From Amycolatopsis aidingensis (GTDB lineage: Bacteria > Actinomycetota > Actinomycetes > Mycobacteriales > Pseudonocardiaceae), in NCBI RefSeq assembly GCF_018885265.1, contig NZ_CP076538.1, forward strand, positions 6,236,001 through 6,300,000: DNA of 64,000 bases, given 5' to 3'. The position numbers and the translations under genes are program-made. Below the pieces are notes generated by a model. That model was not told where the DNA came from and searched no databases. It worked only from the letters and a program-made list of their open reading frames with translations. How positions within the stretch are numbered: the first letter of the stretch is position 1; every line of letters starts with the position of its first letter. Positions 56,528 through 64,000 of the stretch are shown here, in pieces.

Positions 56528-57215
56528 TGGGCGTGCCCAGCGCTCCGCTCACGCGGTCACGTTCACCAGTTATGTCGGCCGCCAGCGAGAGGCCGCCGAG
56601 GCGCGGCGGCTACTGTCGGCTTCCCGGCTCGTGACGTTGACCGGGACCGGTGGCGTGGGCAAGACCCGGCTGGCGTTGCAGGTGATGCGTGACGTCGCGG
56701 GCGACTTCGCCGACGGCGCCGTGTCCGTACCACTGGCCGAGCTGCGGGAGCCAGCTCTGCTGGCGAACATGGTCGGTGCGGAACTCGGGCTGCTGGATCC
56801 GACCGAGCAGAGCATCCTCGACCATCTTCGGAGCCAACGGCTGCTGCTGGTGCTGGACAACTTTGAGCGCCTCATCGTCGCCTGTGTCGAGCTCGTGCGG
56901 AAGATCATCACGGGCACCGAGAAGGTCACGGTCCTGGTCACCAGCAGGCAGCCCTTGGAATCCACCGGCGAACGGGTGATGACGGTGCCGCCGCTGTATC
57001 TCGGCCAGGGAACGGAGAAAGAGGAAGCCCCCGATACTTTCGCCACTCCGGTTCGGGCAGGGTTGGTTGCCGGGAGGGTGACGGTAACCAACCCTGCCCG
57101 AAGGAGCGGAACCCGTCAGCCAGCCCGGACGGTCAGCGCCTCACCGCAGCTGGCTGGTGCGGTCGCCTCCAGGGGTAAGGACGGGTCCAGGGAACTGCGC
57201 GCGGCGCCGTCGTAG
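56520..57215 (+). pseudogene. Truncated LuxR/AfsR-type NTPase regulator
   Basis: The frame starts MSTGRAQRSAHAVTFTSYVG and reads a STAND/NB-ARC-type NTPase: P-loop VTLTGTGGVGKTRLALQVMR, Walker B LLLVLDNFERLIVACVELV and sensor VLVTSRQPLESTGERVMTVP. After PPLYLGQGTEKEEAP (about 57010-57035) the similarity ends and the frame runs on through the 17-bp hairpin at 57052 into sequence antisense to the CHRD gene, stopping at 57215. Full-length members are 700-1000 residues with TPR repeats and a C-terminal LuxR helix-turn-helix, all missing here. It is probably a 5' fragment left by a deletion. Confidence 0.7.
57052..57102. terminator. Perfect 17-bp hairpin downstream of the CHRD-like gene
   Basis: TTCGGGCAGGGTTGGTT (57052-57068) and AACCAACCCTGCCCGAA (57086-57102) are exact inverted copies around a 17-base loop. 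It begins 14 bases after the stop of the leftward CHRD-like gene and probably ends its transcript. It now also lies inside the read-through end of the truncated NTPase frame. Confidence 0.8.
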
Positions 57216-57763
57216 GTGCCGCTGCCGTTCAAATCCAGCCCGTGCAGAACAATCACCGCGTTGCCGGTACGCAGGTCCCGCGCCACCGCGTTGCTGACGT
57301 CCATGCTGCGGTGGTATCGGACGAGCCCGCGGGGTGCGGTCGGGAAGCGGTCGACTGCGAGTGCGCTGTCCGGGCTGGTGTCACCGGTCGTGGTCAGCGA
57401 GGCACCGACACCCCCGTAGGAGGGTGCGCCCTCGACGGTGCTGACCACGCCGTCGCCGTTGGTGTCGGCCGCGCTGGTCGGGCAGGTGCCCGCGCCGCCG
57501 ATATGGAAGTGCTGGGCGTGCGGATGGTTACGGAGTACCCCGAACGCGGTGATCCGGATGCTGGCGTGCGTACCGTCGAGTTCGACCACACCGATGCCGC
57601 GGACACGGCTGTCGTTGACCGGCTTGAGCCGGAACAGGCTCAGCGTCGTGTCGTGCTCGGGTCCGGTGTGGGCGGGGGTTGCCGTCGCCGTGGTTGTCCC
57701 GGTGAGCGCGAGCGCGCCGGCAGCGGTGACGGTCAAGACACTACGAAGCACGTTTTTGCGCAC
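57116..57763 (-). CDS. Secreted CHRD-like protein
   Basis: A 215-residue exported protein. The signal peptide is VLRSVLTVTAAGALALTGTT, followed by a beta-rich domain: DTTLSLFRLKPVNDSRVRGI, GVVELDGTHASIRITAFGVL, RNHPHAQHFHIGGAGTCPTS and GNAVIVLHGLDLNGSGTYDG. The H-x-x-H-I-H-x-G-x-x-x-x-x-CP segment resembles CHRD domains and the Cu/Zn-superoxide-dismutase fold, but a complete copper/zinc site cannot be assigned. DTNGDGVVSTVEG may be a calcium-binding loop. Function is unknown; the adjacent ferritin-like exported protein suggests a shared surface or oxidative role. Confidence 0.75.
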   Translation of the reverse strand: MRKNVLRSVLTVTAAGALALTGTTTATATPAHTGPEHDTTLSLFRLKPVNDSRVRGIGVVELDGTHASIRITAFGVLRNHPHAQHFHIGGAGTCPTSAADTNGDGVVSTVEGAPSYGGVGASLTTTGDTSPDSALAVDRFPTAPRGLVRYHRSMDVSNAVARDLRTGNAVIVLHGLDLNGSGTYDGAARSSLDPSLPLEATAPASCGEALTVRAG

Positions 57764-57895
57764 GGTGACCTCCAGAATGGTTGACTGAGTTGCTGGGCAC
57801 GGTGTGCGGATGGCCGAAGGCGATCCGCAGCGGATCCGCCCGGCGGGTGCGGGAGACGCCGGGCATTCCGGGCGCGGATGACTGGTCGTGGATGG

Positions 57896-58906
57896 TCAGG
57901 CGTTGTCGGCGCTGGTGTTGATCTCGCCGTTGACTCCCTGGGGGAAGAAGCCTCCGGAGGTTGCTTGCTGGTTGGTCAGGTAGACCACATTGAGAACCTG
58001 GCCTGCGCTGCGGCTGAACGTGATGCCGTTGCCGTCGGCGGGGACGATGTTGGCCCTGCGCCTGCCGTCGAGGACGCCCTGGTCCAGATCGGTCGTGCCG
58101 TCCAGGCTGTCCCGAGCGTTGGAGAGCTTGACCGTGGCCGCCCGGAGGTCCCTGCCGAACAGCCCGGTACCGAGCAGGCCGGTGTCCTTCTCGTACAAGG
58201 CGTTGCGGATGTTCCCGGCGTGGTAGGCCTCGGCGGCGAGGATGCCCGCGGCGGCCTCGAGGTAGGTCTTGTTGCTGATCAGCGGCGCCGCGCCCTTGTA
58301 GGCGGTGACCCCGACGTCCTCGAACAGGTAGGCGGCGAGCAGGAAGTTCTCCTCGCAGGCGAAAGCGTCGAAGGTGTGTCCCGGTCGTACCAGCCCGGCG
58401 GCCTGCGCGGCGGCGGTGAAGCTGCTTTGCAGGTCGATGGTGGGCTGGCTCACCGTCGCCGAGCCGAGTTCGGTGCGCAGGAACTCCACGTGCTGGCGTT
58501 CGTCGGAGGCGATCTCCTCGGCGTACTGGCGAATCGTTCTGCTGCGGAAGTGCACCCTACGGCCACCAATGACCTTGCCCCTGGTGCCGGTGCCGGTGGT
58601 GAGCGAGTCGGGAAGCCCACGACCCGTGACGGCGTAGGAGTAGAACTGGGCCTCGAGGTACTCGAGGTTGAGCGCGAAATTGAGCACGGCACCGTCACTG
58701 GGTTGAGCGGCCGCGGTGGCGGTACCGGCCGCGGCGGTGGCCTGCCGCGGTGCGGCGGCCGCCGTGCCGGCACCGAGTGAGCCGAGCGCGCTCGCCCCGA
58801 CGACACCGAGTCCACCGAGGCCCGCGGCATGCAGGAACCTGCGCCGGTCGGATTCGTTCTCCGCGCTGCGGCTGATCATCCGTGCCACGTTCTTCTTACC
58901 GAACAC
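57896..58906 (-). CDS. TAT-type secreted ferritin-like domain protein
   Basis: A 336-residue ferritin-like protein. A twin-arginine-type leader (ESDRRRFLHAAGLGGLGVVG) is followed by a four-helix bundle with repeated acidic/His motifs: LNFALNLEYLEAQFYSYAVT, IASDERQHVEFLRTELGSAT, ACEENFLLAAYLFEDVGVTA and GILAAEAYHAGNIRNALYEK. The E...E-x-x-H pairs fit a di-iron site. Relatives include the plant desiccation protein PCC13-62 and bacterial ferritin_2 proteins of uncertain role. It starts at GTG 58906 behind GGAGGGAGAAACAC. It is divergent from the ECF-like sigma gene, and the CHRD-like gene lies 132 bases downstream on the same strand. Confidence 0.85.
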   Translation of the reverse strand: MFGKKNVARMISRSAENESDRRRFLHAAGLGGLGVVGASALGSLGAGTAAAAPRQATAAAGTATAAAQPSDGAVLNFALNLEYLEAQFYSYAVTGRGLPDSLTTGTGTRGKVIGGRRVHFRSRTIRQYAEEIASDERQHVEFLRTELGSATVSQPTIDLQSSFTAAAQAAGLVRPGHTFDAFACEENFLLAAYLFEDVGVTAYKGAAPLISNKTYLEAAAGILAAEAYHAGNIRNALYEKDTGLLGTGLFGRDLRAATVKLSNARDSLDGTTDLDQGVLDGRRRANIVPADGNGITFSRSAGQVLNVVYLTNQQATSGGFFPQGVNGEINTSADNA

Positions 58907-59141
58907 GTGTTTCTCCCTCCTGAGGCTGGGTACGCCCAGGTGTCGGCCCGCCGGTAGCCATCCGGCTACGACTGGGTCGAGATTCGTGGTCTACGGTGAT
59001 TCGTGCCACGATCCACGCGGGATTGGTCGAGAGTTGGCCGAACACTCGATGGGCTGAGTGGCAGCACACGGCACCGGCGTCGTCGCCCGAGCCGGGAAGA
59101 CCGTGGCCGAGTGGATCGAGCGGGGAGTGAACGAGGTGGTG

Positions 59142-59648
59142 ATGATCGTGGCGACAGCGGGCGCGGCACGACGGTGTGATCGAGTTGATCACCAGTCCCA
59201 CCGCGGTTCGGACGAGGTGGAACGGCTGCTGGACGCGCACGGGGAGCCGGTGTATGGCCTGGTCCGGTGGATGAGTCGAGATGTCGATGTCGAGGACATG
59301 TTCGTGGCCGCATGGGTCGAGGTGTGCCGCGGGCTGGACGAAGGCGCAAGCACGCGGCCGACCGCCTCGGCGATACTGGCCACCGCGCACCGAGCCGTCT
59401 GTGACCTGCTGCGTACCGGCAGCCGTCCCGCCGAGATCGATGGCGACATCAACGTTCCCCCGGACGCCGAGCGGGCGGCGAGCCGGGCTGGGCTGACCGA
59501 GTTTCAGCGCACCGTGCTGTTCGGCGCCTACTTCGAGGGGGCCACCTGCGGCGAGCTCGGTGCGGCACTGGGGGCGGGTTCGGACACCGTGCGGGATGAA
59601 CTCAGGGCTGCGCTGCTTGCTCTGCACGAGCGCATCCCAATGGAGTGA
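59142..59648 (+). CDS. ECF-sigma-like regulator
   Basis: About 168 residues from ATG 59142 (GAGGTGGTG upstream); starts at 59058 and 59130 are also open. Region 2 is recognisable but short: SDEVERLLDAHGEPVYGLVR, WMSRDVDVEDMFVAAWVEVC, ATAHRAVCDLLRTGSR. Region 4 reads GLTEFQRTVLFGAYFEGATC, GELGAALGAGSDTVRDELRA, ALLALHERI. The protein fits a divergent ECF sigma factor; the -10-recognition loop is weak, so activity is less certain than for SigK. Facing the ferritin-like gene, it may control it. No anti-sigma gene is adjacent. Confidence 0.7.
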   Translation: MIVATAGAARRCDRVDHQSHRGSDEVERLLDAHGEPVYGLVRWMSRDVDVEDMFVAAWVEVCRGLDEGASTRPTASAILATAHRAVCDLLRTGSRPAEIDGDINVPPDAERAASRAGLTEFQRTVLFGAYFEGATCGELGAALGAGSDTVRDELRAALLALHERIPME

Positions 59649-59713
59649 GTAAGCACCAATCTTGATCACGTTCGGCCACGAATGAGCGAAGACAGCCGAA
59701 CGAAGGGGCATCC

Positions 59714-59779
59714 ATGGTGGACATGTTTCAGTCGATCGTGACTCTGTTGGTGACAATAGGCGATATCAATCTCTTCTGA
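59714..59779 (+). CDS. 21-codon small hydrophobic peptide ORF
   Basis: ATG 59714 follows GAAGGGGC and opens a 21-codon frame ending TGA 59777-59779. It begins MVDMFQSIV, has a hydrophobic T-L-L-V-T-I centre and ends GDINLF. A strong terminator starts 30 bases after the stop, so the unit has ribosome site, ORF and terminator. It lies between an ECF-like sigma gene and an NRPS gene. The peptide could be a single amphipathic or membrane helix. No known precursor-peptide motif is visible. It may equally be a short leader or a chance ORF. Confidence 0.45.
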   Translation: MVDMFQSIVTLLVTIGDINLF

Positions 59780-59808
59780 CGAACCGCCAATACGGGTACT
59801 CTCCGGAC

Positions 59809-59840
59809 GGGCCGCCACGCGAAGATTGGCGTGGCGGCCC
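59809..59840 (+). terminator. Strong rho-independent terminator after the small ORF
   Basis: GGGCCGCCACGC (59809-59820), 8-base loop, GCGTGGCGGCCC (59829-59840), then TTTCCGTTT: a perfect 12-bp GC-rich stem with a T-rich tail. It insulates the NRPS from upstream transcription, so the NRPS needs its own promoter between 59841 and 59997. Confidence 0.85.
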
Positions 59841-59924
59841 TTTCCGTTTCCCGGTCGAGCTTCGTCTTCTACTCAGAATGCGCACCATGTCACTCGATGG
59901 TGTTACATATCACGCTGGCCAGTC

Positions 59925-59938
59925 CACTCGTACGAGTG
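59925..59938. promoter_or_regulatory. Perfect 14-bp palindrome in the NRPS leader
   Basis: CACTCGTACGAGTG is fully self-complementary and lies 60 bases upstream of the NRPS start, between the insulating terminator and the gene. It is a candidate operator for the NRPS promoter. I do not recognise it as a known iron- or quorum-regulator site. Confidence 0.55.
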
Positions 59939-59997
59939 AAACGAAGGACCTACGCAATCGCATTCGGATCAGCCGACATCACCCGGTCGGTAGGCCG

Positions 59998-62900
59998 ATG
60001 TCCTTCCGAACAACCGAGCGAAAGCGTGGGATCGTGGTTTCCTCCTCGCGGAAGACGCTGCCGTTGTCCGCCGCGCAACGCGGAATCTGGTTCGCCCAGC
60101 GCCTGCGACCGGCGAGTCCGAGCTTCACCGTGGCGCAGTACTTCGAAATCGCCGGTCGGCTGGACCCGGAGGTGCTCCGCGAGGCGGTCCGGCGGGTGGT
60201 CGCCGAGACCGACATGCTGCGGGTGCGGTTCGTCGAGGAGCACGAGCGGCCGAGCCAGGTCGTGGACGCCGCGCGGGAGCCCGCACTGGCCGTCGTGGAC
60301 CTGACCGGCAAGGAACACCCGGAACGCGCGGCACTGGCATGGATGCGGGAGCAGCTCGCCAGCCCCGCGGATCCGCTGCGGGACCCGCTCTACACGGCCG
60401 CGCTGCTGTGGGTCGGCACCGACCGGTGCTTCCTCTACCAGCGTGTCCACCACCTGTTGCTGGACGGGTACGGGGCGACGCTCGTGGTACGCAGGGTCGG
60501 CGAGATCTACCAGGCGCTGGCGGCCGGGACCGAGCCCGACCCGGCCGGGTTCGGCTCGCTGGCCGAGGTGATCGCGGACGAGGAGGACTACCGGGCTTCC
60601 GATCGCTGTGCCGAGGACGGCGCGTTCTGGCGGCGGAGGCTGGCGGACCGGCCGGAGATCGGGAGCACCCCGACCCGCCCCGCCGAGGACGGTGGTCAGG
60701 CACCGGGCCGCGAAGCCGAGCTGCCGGCCGAGGGACTGCGCGCGGCCGCGCGAGCGCTGCGAACGGACTGGTCCGCGCTGGTGATCGCCGGAGTGGCGGC
60801 GCACCGGCACCGGGAAACCGGGGAACGCGACGTCGTGCTGGGCCTGCCGGTGACGGCCCGGCGTACCGCACTGCTGCGCACTACCCCCGCGATGGTGTCC
60901 AATGTGGTTCCGCTGCGCCTGCGGGTGACCCAGGGCATGCCTGCGGCCGAACTGGTCCGGCAGACCTCCAGGGAGGTGCGTGCCGCGCTTCGGCACCAGC
61001 GGTACCGCGTCGAGGACATCCGGCGCGACCTGGAGGCACCACCCGGAACACCGGTGCACGGCCCCACGGTCAACATCCTCCCCTTCGATCCGGCCACCAC
61101 CTTCGCCGGTCATCCAGCCACGTTGCACAACCTGTCGATCGGCCCGGTGGACGATCTGGCGATCGTCGTGCAGGGCACTCCGGAACGCGGTCTGCGTCTC
61201 GGTGCGCACGGCGAGCCGGGCCGGCACCGGGCCGGTGACCTCGCCGGGTACCACGAGCGGCTGCTCCGCCAGTTGCGCGCGATGATCCAGGCCCCGGAGC
61301 GTGCCGTGGCCGCGCCGCGCCTGCACGCCGGGGGCGAAGTACGCGTCCACCGGTGGAACCAAGGCAACGTCGAGGAAAACGGGGGGAACGGGAAGAGCGA
61401 GGAAGGCGCGGCCGGGGTGACGGCTCCGGCCACCGTTCCCGGCCTGCTGGCCGAGTGCGCAACCGACTACCCCGACCGGATCGCCGTTCGCGACGAGCTC
61501 AGCGAACTGACCTTCGCCGAGCTGTCCGGCCGGGTCGATCGCCTCGCCGCCGTACTGGCCGGCCGTGGAATCGCCCGTGGCGCCGTTGTCGGGGTGGCGC
61601 TGCCCCGCTCGGTGGACGCGATCGTGGCGCTGCTCGCGGTGGCCCGCGCGGGCGCGACCTACCTGCCGATGGATGTGTCCTACCCGCAGGCCCGGCTGGC
61701 CTTCCTGGTGGACGACGCCGAGCCTCGGCTGGTGCTCACCGATTCCCGCACCCGCGACCGGTTGCCCGGCACGGCCCCGATGCTCGAACTGGACGACCCG
61801 AACCTGGCGGATGCCCGGACGGCGGATCCGGACCGCCCGCGGCCGTGGGACGCCGCCTACCTCACCTACACCTCCGGCTCCACCGGAAAGCCCAAGGGCG
61901 TCCTCGTCGAGCACCGGTCCCTGGCGAACCTGTTCAGCAGCCACCGGCGCCGAGTGTTCCCACCCGCGACTGCCGCCGCGGGCAAGGCGGTGCTGCGAGT
62001 CGGCCATCTCGCCGGGCTTGCCTTCGACGCCGCGTGGGACCCCGTACTGGCGATGCTGGCCGGGCACGAGCTGGTCATCGTGCCGGACGGGATTCGCGCC
62101 GATCCCGAGGCGTGCGCGCGCTGGCTGGCCGACTGGGACGTGGACTCGGTGGAGACGACTCCGTCCTACGTCCGGCAACTGCTCGACGCCGGAGCGCTGC
62201 ACCGTCCCGGGCACCCCGCGGTGTGGGCCCTGGGCGGCGAGCCGGTCGACCCTGCGCTGTGGGACGAGCTGTCCGGGGCACCCGGTGTGCTGGCACTGAA
62301 CCTCTACGGTCCCACCGAGGCGGCGGTCGACTCGGTGATCGACATCATCCGGCCAGGTCAGCGGCCGGGTATCGGCAGGCCGATCGCCAACGTCCGGGCC
62401 CACGTTCTGGACTCCGCGCTCGAGCCGGTTGGCGCGGGGACCACCGGAGAGCTGTACCTGGCCGGCGCCGGGCTCGCCCGCGGGTACCGGGGCAGGCCCG
62501 CGCTCACCGCGGAACGGTTCGTCGCCGACCCGTTCGGCACCGGCGGGCAACGCCTCTACCGCACCGGTGACCTGGCCCGGTGGACCGAGGACGGCAGGCT
62601 GGAGTTCGCCGGGCGGGCCGACGAGCAGGTCCAGATCCGCGGATTCCGGGTCGAGCCCGGTGAGGTCGAGTCCCTGCTGACCGGGTTCGACGAGATCAGC
62701 AGGGCCGCCGTGGTGGTCCGCGGCGGCACCGGCGCCGACCGGCACCTCATCGCGTACGTGGTTCCGGCGAGCCAGGCCACCGAGCGCCTCGAAGGCGAGC
62801 GCGTGCGCGCGCGGCTGGCGGAGCACCTACCCGGATACCTCGTCCCCAGGGCCGTAGTGCCGCTGCCGGCGCTCCCGCTGACGCCGCACGGCAAGCTGGA

Positions 62901-64000
62901 CACCGGGCGACTGCCGGAACCCGCACGCGAGCGGGACAGCGCGCGTGGCCCGGCCACCGAGCGGGAGCGAGCGCTGTGCGCGATCTTCGCCAGTACCCTC
63001 GAGTTGCTGGACGTGGGCGTCGACGACGACTTCTTCGCCCTCGGCGGGCATTCCCTGCTGGCCACCAGGGTGATCGGCCGGATCCGCGCCGAGCTCGGCG
63101 CCGACATCGCCATCCGGACCCTGTTCGAGGCACCAACCCCGGCGCTGCTGGCCAAGCACGTCCATGCCGAGGAGGGCGACCGTCGGCCCGCGCTCACCCC
63201 GCGCCCCCGCCCACCCCGCATCCCGCTGTCCCCTGCGCAGCGGCGGCTGTGGTTCCTCAACCGGCTCGATCCGGATTCCGGTGACTACAACCTGCCGATC
63301 ACCCTGCGCCTTTCCGGACCGCTGGACGTCCCGGCCCTCCGCGGCGCGCTGGCCGACGTCGTCGCCCGGCACGAGCCGTTGCGCACGACGCTGCCCGAGG
63401 ACGAGGGCGAGCCCTACCAGCTGATCCACGCCGTGGCCGAGCCGGAGCTGGTCCAGGTGTCCCCGGCCGATCTGGCCACCGAGGCCGCCCGTGGTTTCGA
63501 CCTGACCGTCGACCTCCCCCTCCGGGCATTCCTCGCCCACACCGGATCCCAGGAGCACGTCCTGCTGCTGGTCGTCCAGCACACGGCGGCCGACGGCTGG
63601 TCGCTGGTCCCGCTCGCCCGTGACCTCGCCGCGTTCTACCAGGCGCGGGCGGCGGGCACCAGCGCGCGGTTACCCGAACTGCCGGTGCAGTACGCCGACT
63701 ACGCGCTGTGGCAACGAGAGTTGCTGGGTGACCCCGGCGACCCGGGGAGCAGGGCCAGCTCCCAGCTCCGGTTCTGGGCGGCCACCCTTTCCGGGCTGCC
63801 GACCGAGAACGGGCTGCCCGCCGACCCCTATGACCCCGCCGCGGAGACCGAGGACGGTGCTGTCGAGGTACACGTGCCGGCAAGGCTGCACGCGGCGCTG
63901 GTCGACTTCGCCGCCGCGCGCGGCGCGAGCCTGTTCATGGTGCTGCACGCCGCGCTGGCGAGCCTGCTCGCCCGGTTCGGCGCGGGAACGGACCTCGCCA
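59998..64000 (+). CDS. Non-ribosomal peptide synthetase, C-A-T-C..., cut by the window edge
   Basis: The frame is open from ATG 59998 to the end, 1334 codons. Domain 1: condensation, starting LPLSAAQRGIWFAQRLRPAS with active site HHLLLDG at residues 151-157. Domain 2: adenylation, with TSGSTGKPKG near 625, LYGPTEAAVDS, YRTGDLARW and GRADEQVQIRGFRVEPGE. Domain 3: carrier protein DDFFALGGHSLL, phosphopantetheine Ser1019. Domain 4: a second condensation domain from about 1075 (IPLSPAQRRLWFLNRLDPDS) with QHTAADG at 1194-1200; its first His is Gln. The A-domain core FDAAWDPVLAMLAGHEL is one residue shorter than the standard FDxSxWE, so usual specificity codes do not apply directly. A condensation domain before the first A domain suggests an acyl-starter or a multi-protein line. 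GTG 60034 is an alternative start. Confidence 0.9.
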   Translation, partial: MSFRTTERKRGIVVSSSRKTLPLSAAQRGIWFAQRLRPASPSFTVAQYFEIAGRLDPEVLREAVRRVVAETDMLRVRFVEEHERPSQVVDAAREPALAVVDLTGKEHPERAALAWMREQLASPADPLRDPLYTAALLWVGTDRCFLYQRVHHLLLDGYGATLVVRRVGEIYQALAAGTEPDPAGFGSLAEVIADEEDYRASDRCAEDGAFWRRRLADRPEIGSTPTRPAEDGGQAPGREAELPAEGLRAAARALRTDWSALVIAGVAAHRHRETGERDVVLGLPVTARRTALLRTTPAMVSNVVPLRLRVTQGMPAAELVRQTSREVRAALRHQRYRVEDIRRDLEAPPGTPVHGPTVNILPFDPATTFAGHPATLHNLSIGPVDDLAIVVQGTPERGLRLGAHGEPGRHRAGDLAGYHERLLRQLRAMIQAPERAVAAPRLHAGGEVRVHRWNQGNVEENGGNGKSEEGAAGVTAPATVPGLLAECATDYPDRIAVRDELSELTFAELSGRVDRLAAVLAGRGIARGAVVGVALPRSVDAIVALLAVARAGATYLPMDVSYPQARLAFLVDDAEPRLVLTDSRTRDRLPGTAPMLELDDPNLADARTADPDRPRPWDAAYLTYTSGSTGKPKGVLVEHRSLANLFSSHRRRVFPPATAAAGKAVLRVGHLAGLAFDAAWDPVLAMLAGHELVIVPDGIRADPEACARWLADWDVDSVETTPSYVRQLLDAGALHRPGHPAVWALGGEPVDPALWDELSGAPGVLALNLYGPTEAAVDSVIDIIRPGQRPGIGRPIANVRAHVLDSALEPVGAGTTGELYLAGAGLARGYRGRPALTAERFVADPFGTGGQRLYRTGDLARWTEDGRLEFAGRADEQVQIRGFRVEPGEVESLLTGFDEISRAAVVVRGGTGADRHLIAYVVPASQATERLEGERVRARLAEHLPGYLVPRAVVPLPALPLTPHGKLDTGRLPEPARERDSARGPATERERALCAIFASTLELLDVGVDDDFFALGGHSLLATRVIGRIRAELGADIAIRTLFEAPTPALLAKHVHAEEGDRRPALTPRPRPPRIPLSPAQRRLWFLNRLDPDSGDYNLPITLRLSGPLDVPALRGALADVVARHEPLRTTLPEDEGEPYQLIHAVAEPELVQVSPADLATEAARGFDLTVDLPLRAFLAHTGSQEHVLLLVVQHTAADGWSLVPLARDLAAFYQARAAGTSARLPELPVQYADYALWQRELLGDPGDPGSRASSQLRFWAATLSGLPTENGLPADPYDPAAETEDGAVEVHVPARLHAALVDFAAARGASLFMVLHAALASLLARFGAGTDLA

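Noticed and set aside
59714..59779. The small ORF as a lasso- or lanthipeptide precursor
   Set aside because: No maturation genes are beside it and it lacks leader/core features, cysteines and a suitable core ring residue pattern.
59950..62826. A 958-codon minus-strand frame opposite the NRPS
   Set aside because: The plus-strand frame carries all NRPS core motifs in one continuous reading; the antisense frame has none.

Overview
The window is dense, high-GC DNA with short intergenic gaps, frequent GTG starts, ATGA stop/start overlaps and many actinobacterial families: a SigK/RskA locus, a 13E12-type HNH protein, TAT-type secreted proteins, DeoR/MarR/TetR/XRE regulators and an NRPS. This points to an actinomycete, most likely a Pseudonocardiales-type relative of Amycolatopsis, Saccharomonospora or Prauserella. 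The genus is inferred from gene content only. No rRNA, tRNA or CRISPR array was seen.

Layout. 0-3.7 kb: anti-sigma RskA (cut by the window edge), SigK and a DUF1365 protein run leftward. A cyclopropane/methyl fatty-acid synthase and a DUF1295 membrane protein run rightward, so the mycobacterial sigK gene set is present but rearranged. A 21-bp-period repeat array follows; a second array lies at 20.3 kb. 4-9 kb: a 13E12 HNH protein, an unknown gene paired with an XRE-ImmA/IrrE metallopeptidase, a butyrolactone-receptor-like TetR with an NTF2-fold partner, and a small XRE protein. 9-16.5 kb: two lamin-tail-like proteins, a 1349-residue secreted subtilase overlapping a convergent HTH regulator at its 3' end, and a lipoprotein. 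16.5-21.6 kb: SDR, DoxX, MarR with a divergent ABC exporter, and a secreted protein built from three repeats. 21.6-27.1 kb: a single-chain, eukaryote-like acyl-CoA carboxylase of 1827 residues. 27.4-34 kb: a leftward run of five genes (NAD(P)-binding, LysE, B3/B4, VOC, MFS), then an XRE-cupin regulator divergent from a PLP aminotransferase and an ABM-domain gene.

34.1-42.3 kb is a sugar-scavenging locus: a DeoR regulator with an 11-bp inverted repeat in its promoter, then a leftward operon of secreted GH2 glycosidase, YtfQ-like binding protein, ATPase and two permeases. It has the gene set of the galactofuranose transporter YtfQRT-YjfF, preceded by an extracellular enzyme.

42.5-57.2 kb is an accessory region with clear decay. 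It holds a FAD monooxygenase with an internal deletion, a group II intron maturase remnant, a response-regulator/kinase pair collapsed into fragments, a frameshifted serine hydrolase and a truncated NTPase regulator. Intact genes sit among these: MarR/thioredoxin-fold/DoxX, NmrA/SnoaL/XRE, an acyl-CoA-dehydrogenase-fold enzyme, a TetR-controlled ABC (FtsX) system and a divergent MFS/hydrolase pair.

57-64 kb: a secreted CHRD-like protein, a secreted ferritin-like protein divergent from an ECF-sigma-like gene, a 21-codon ORF with its own terminator, and the start of an NRPS (C-A-T-C) that runs off the right edge.
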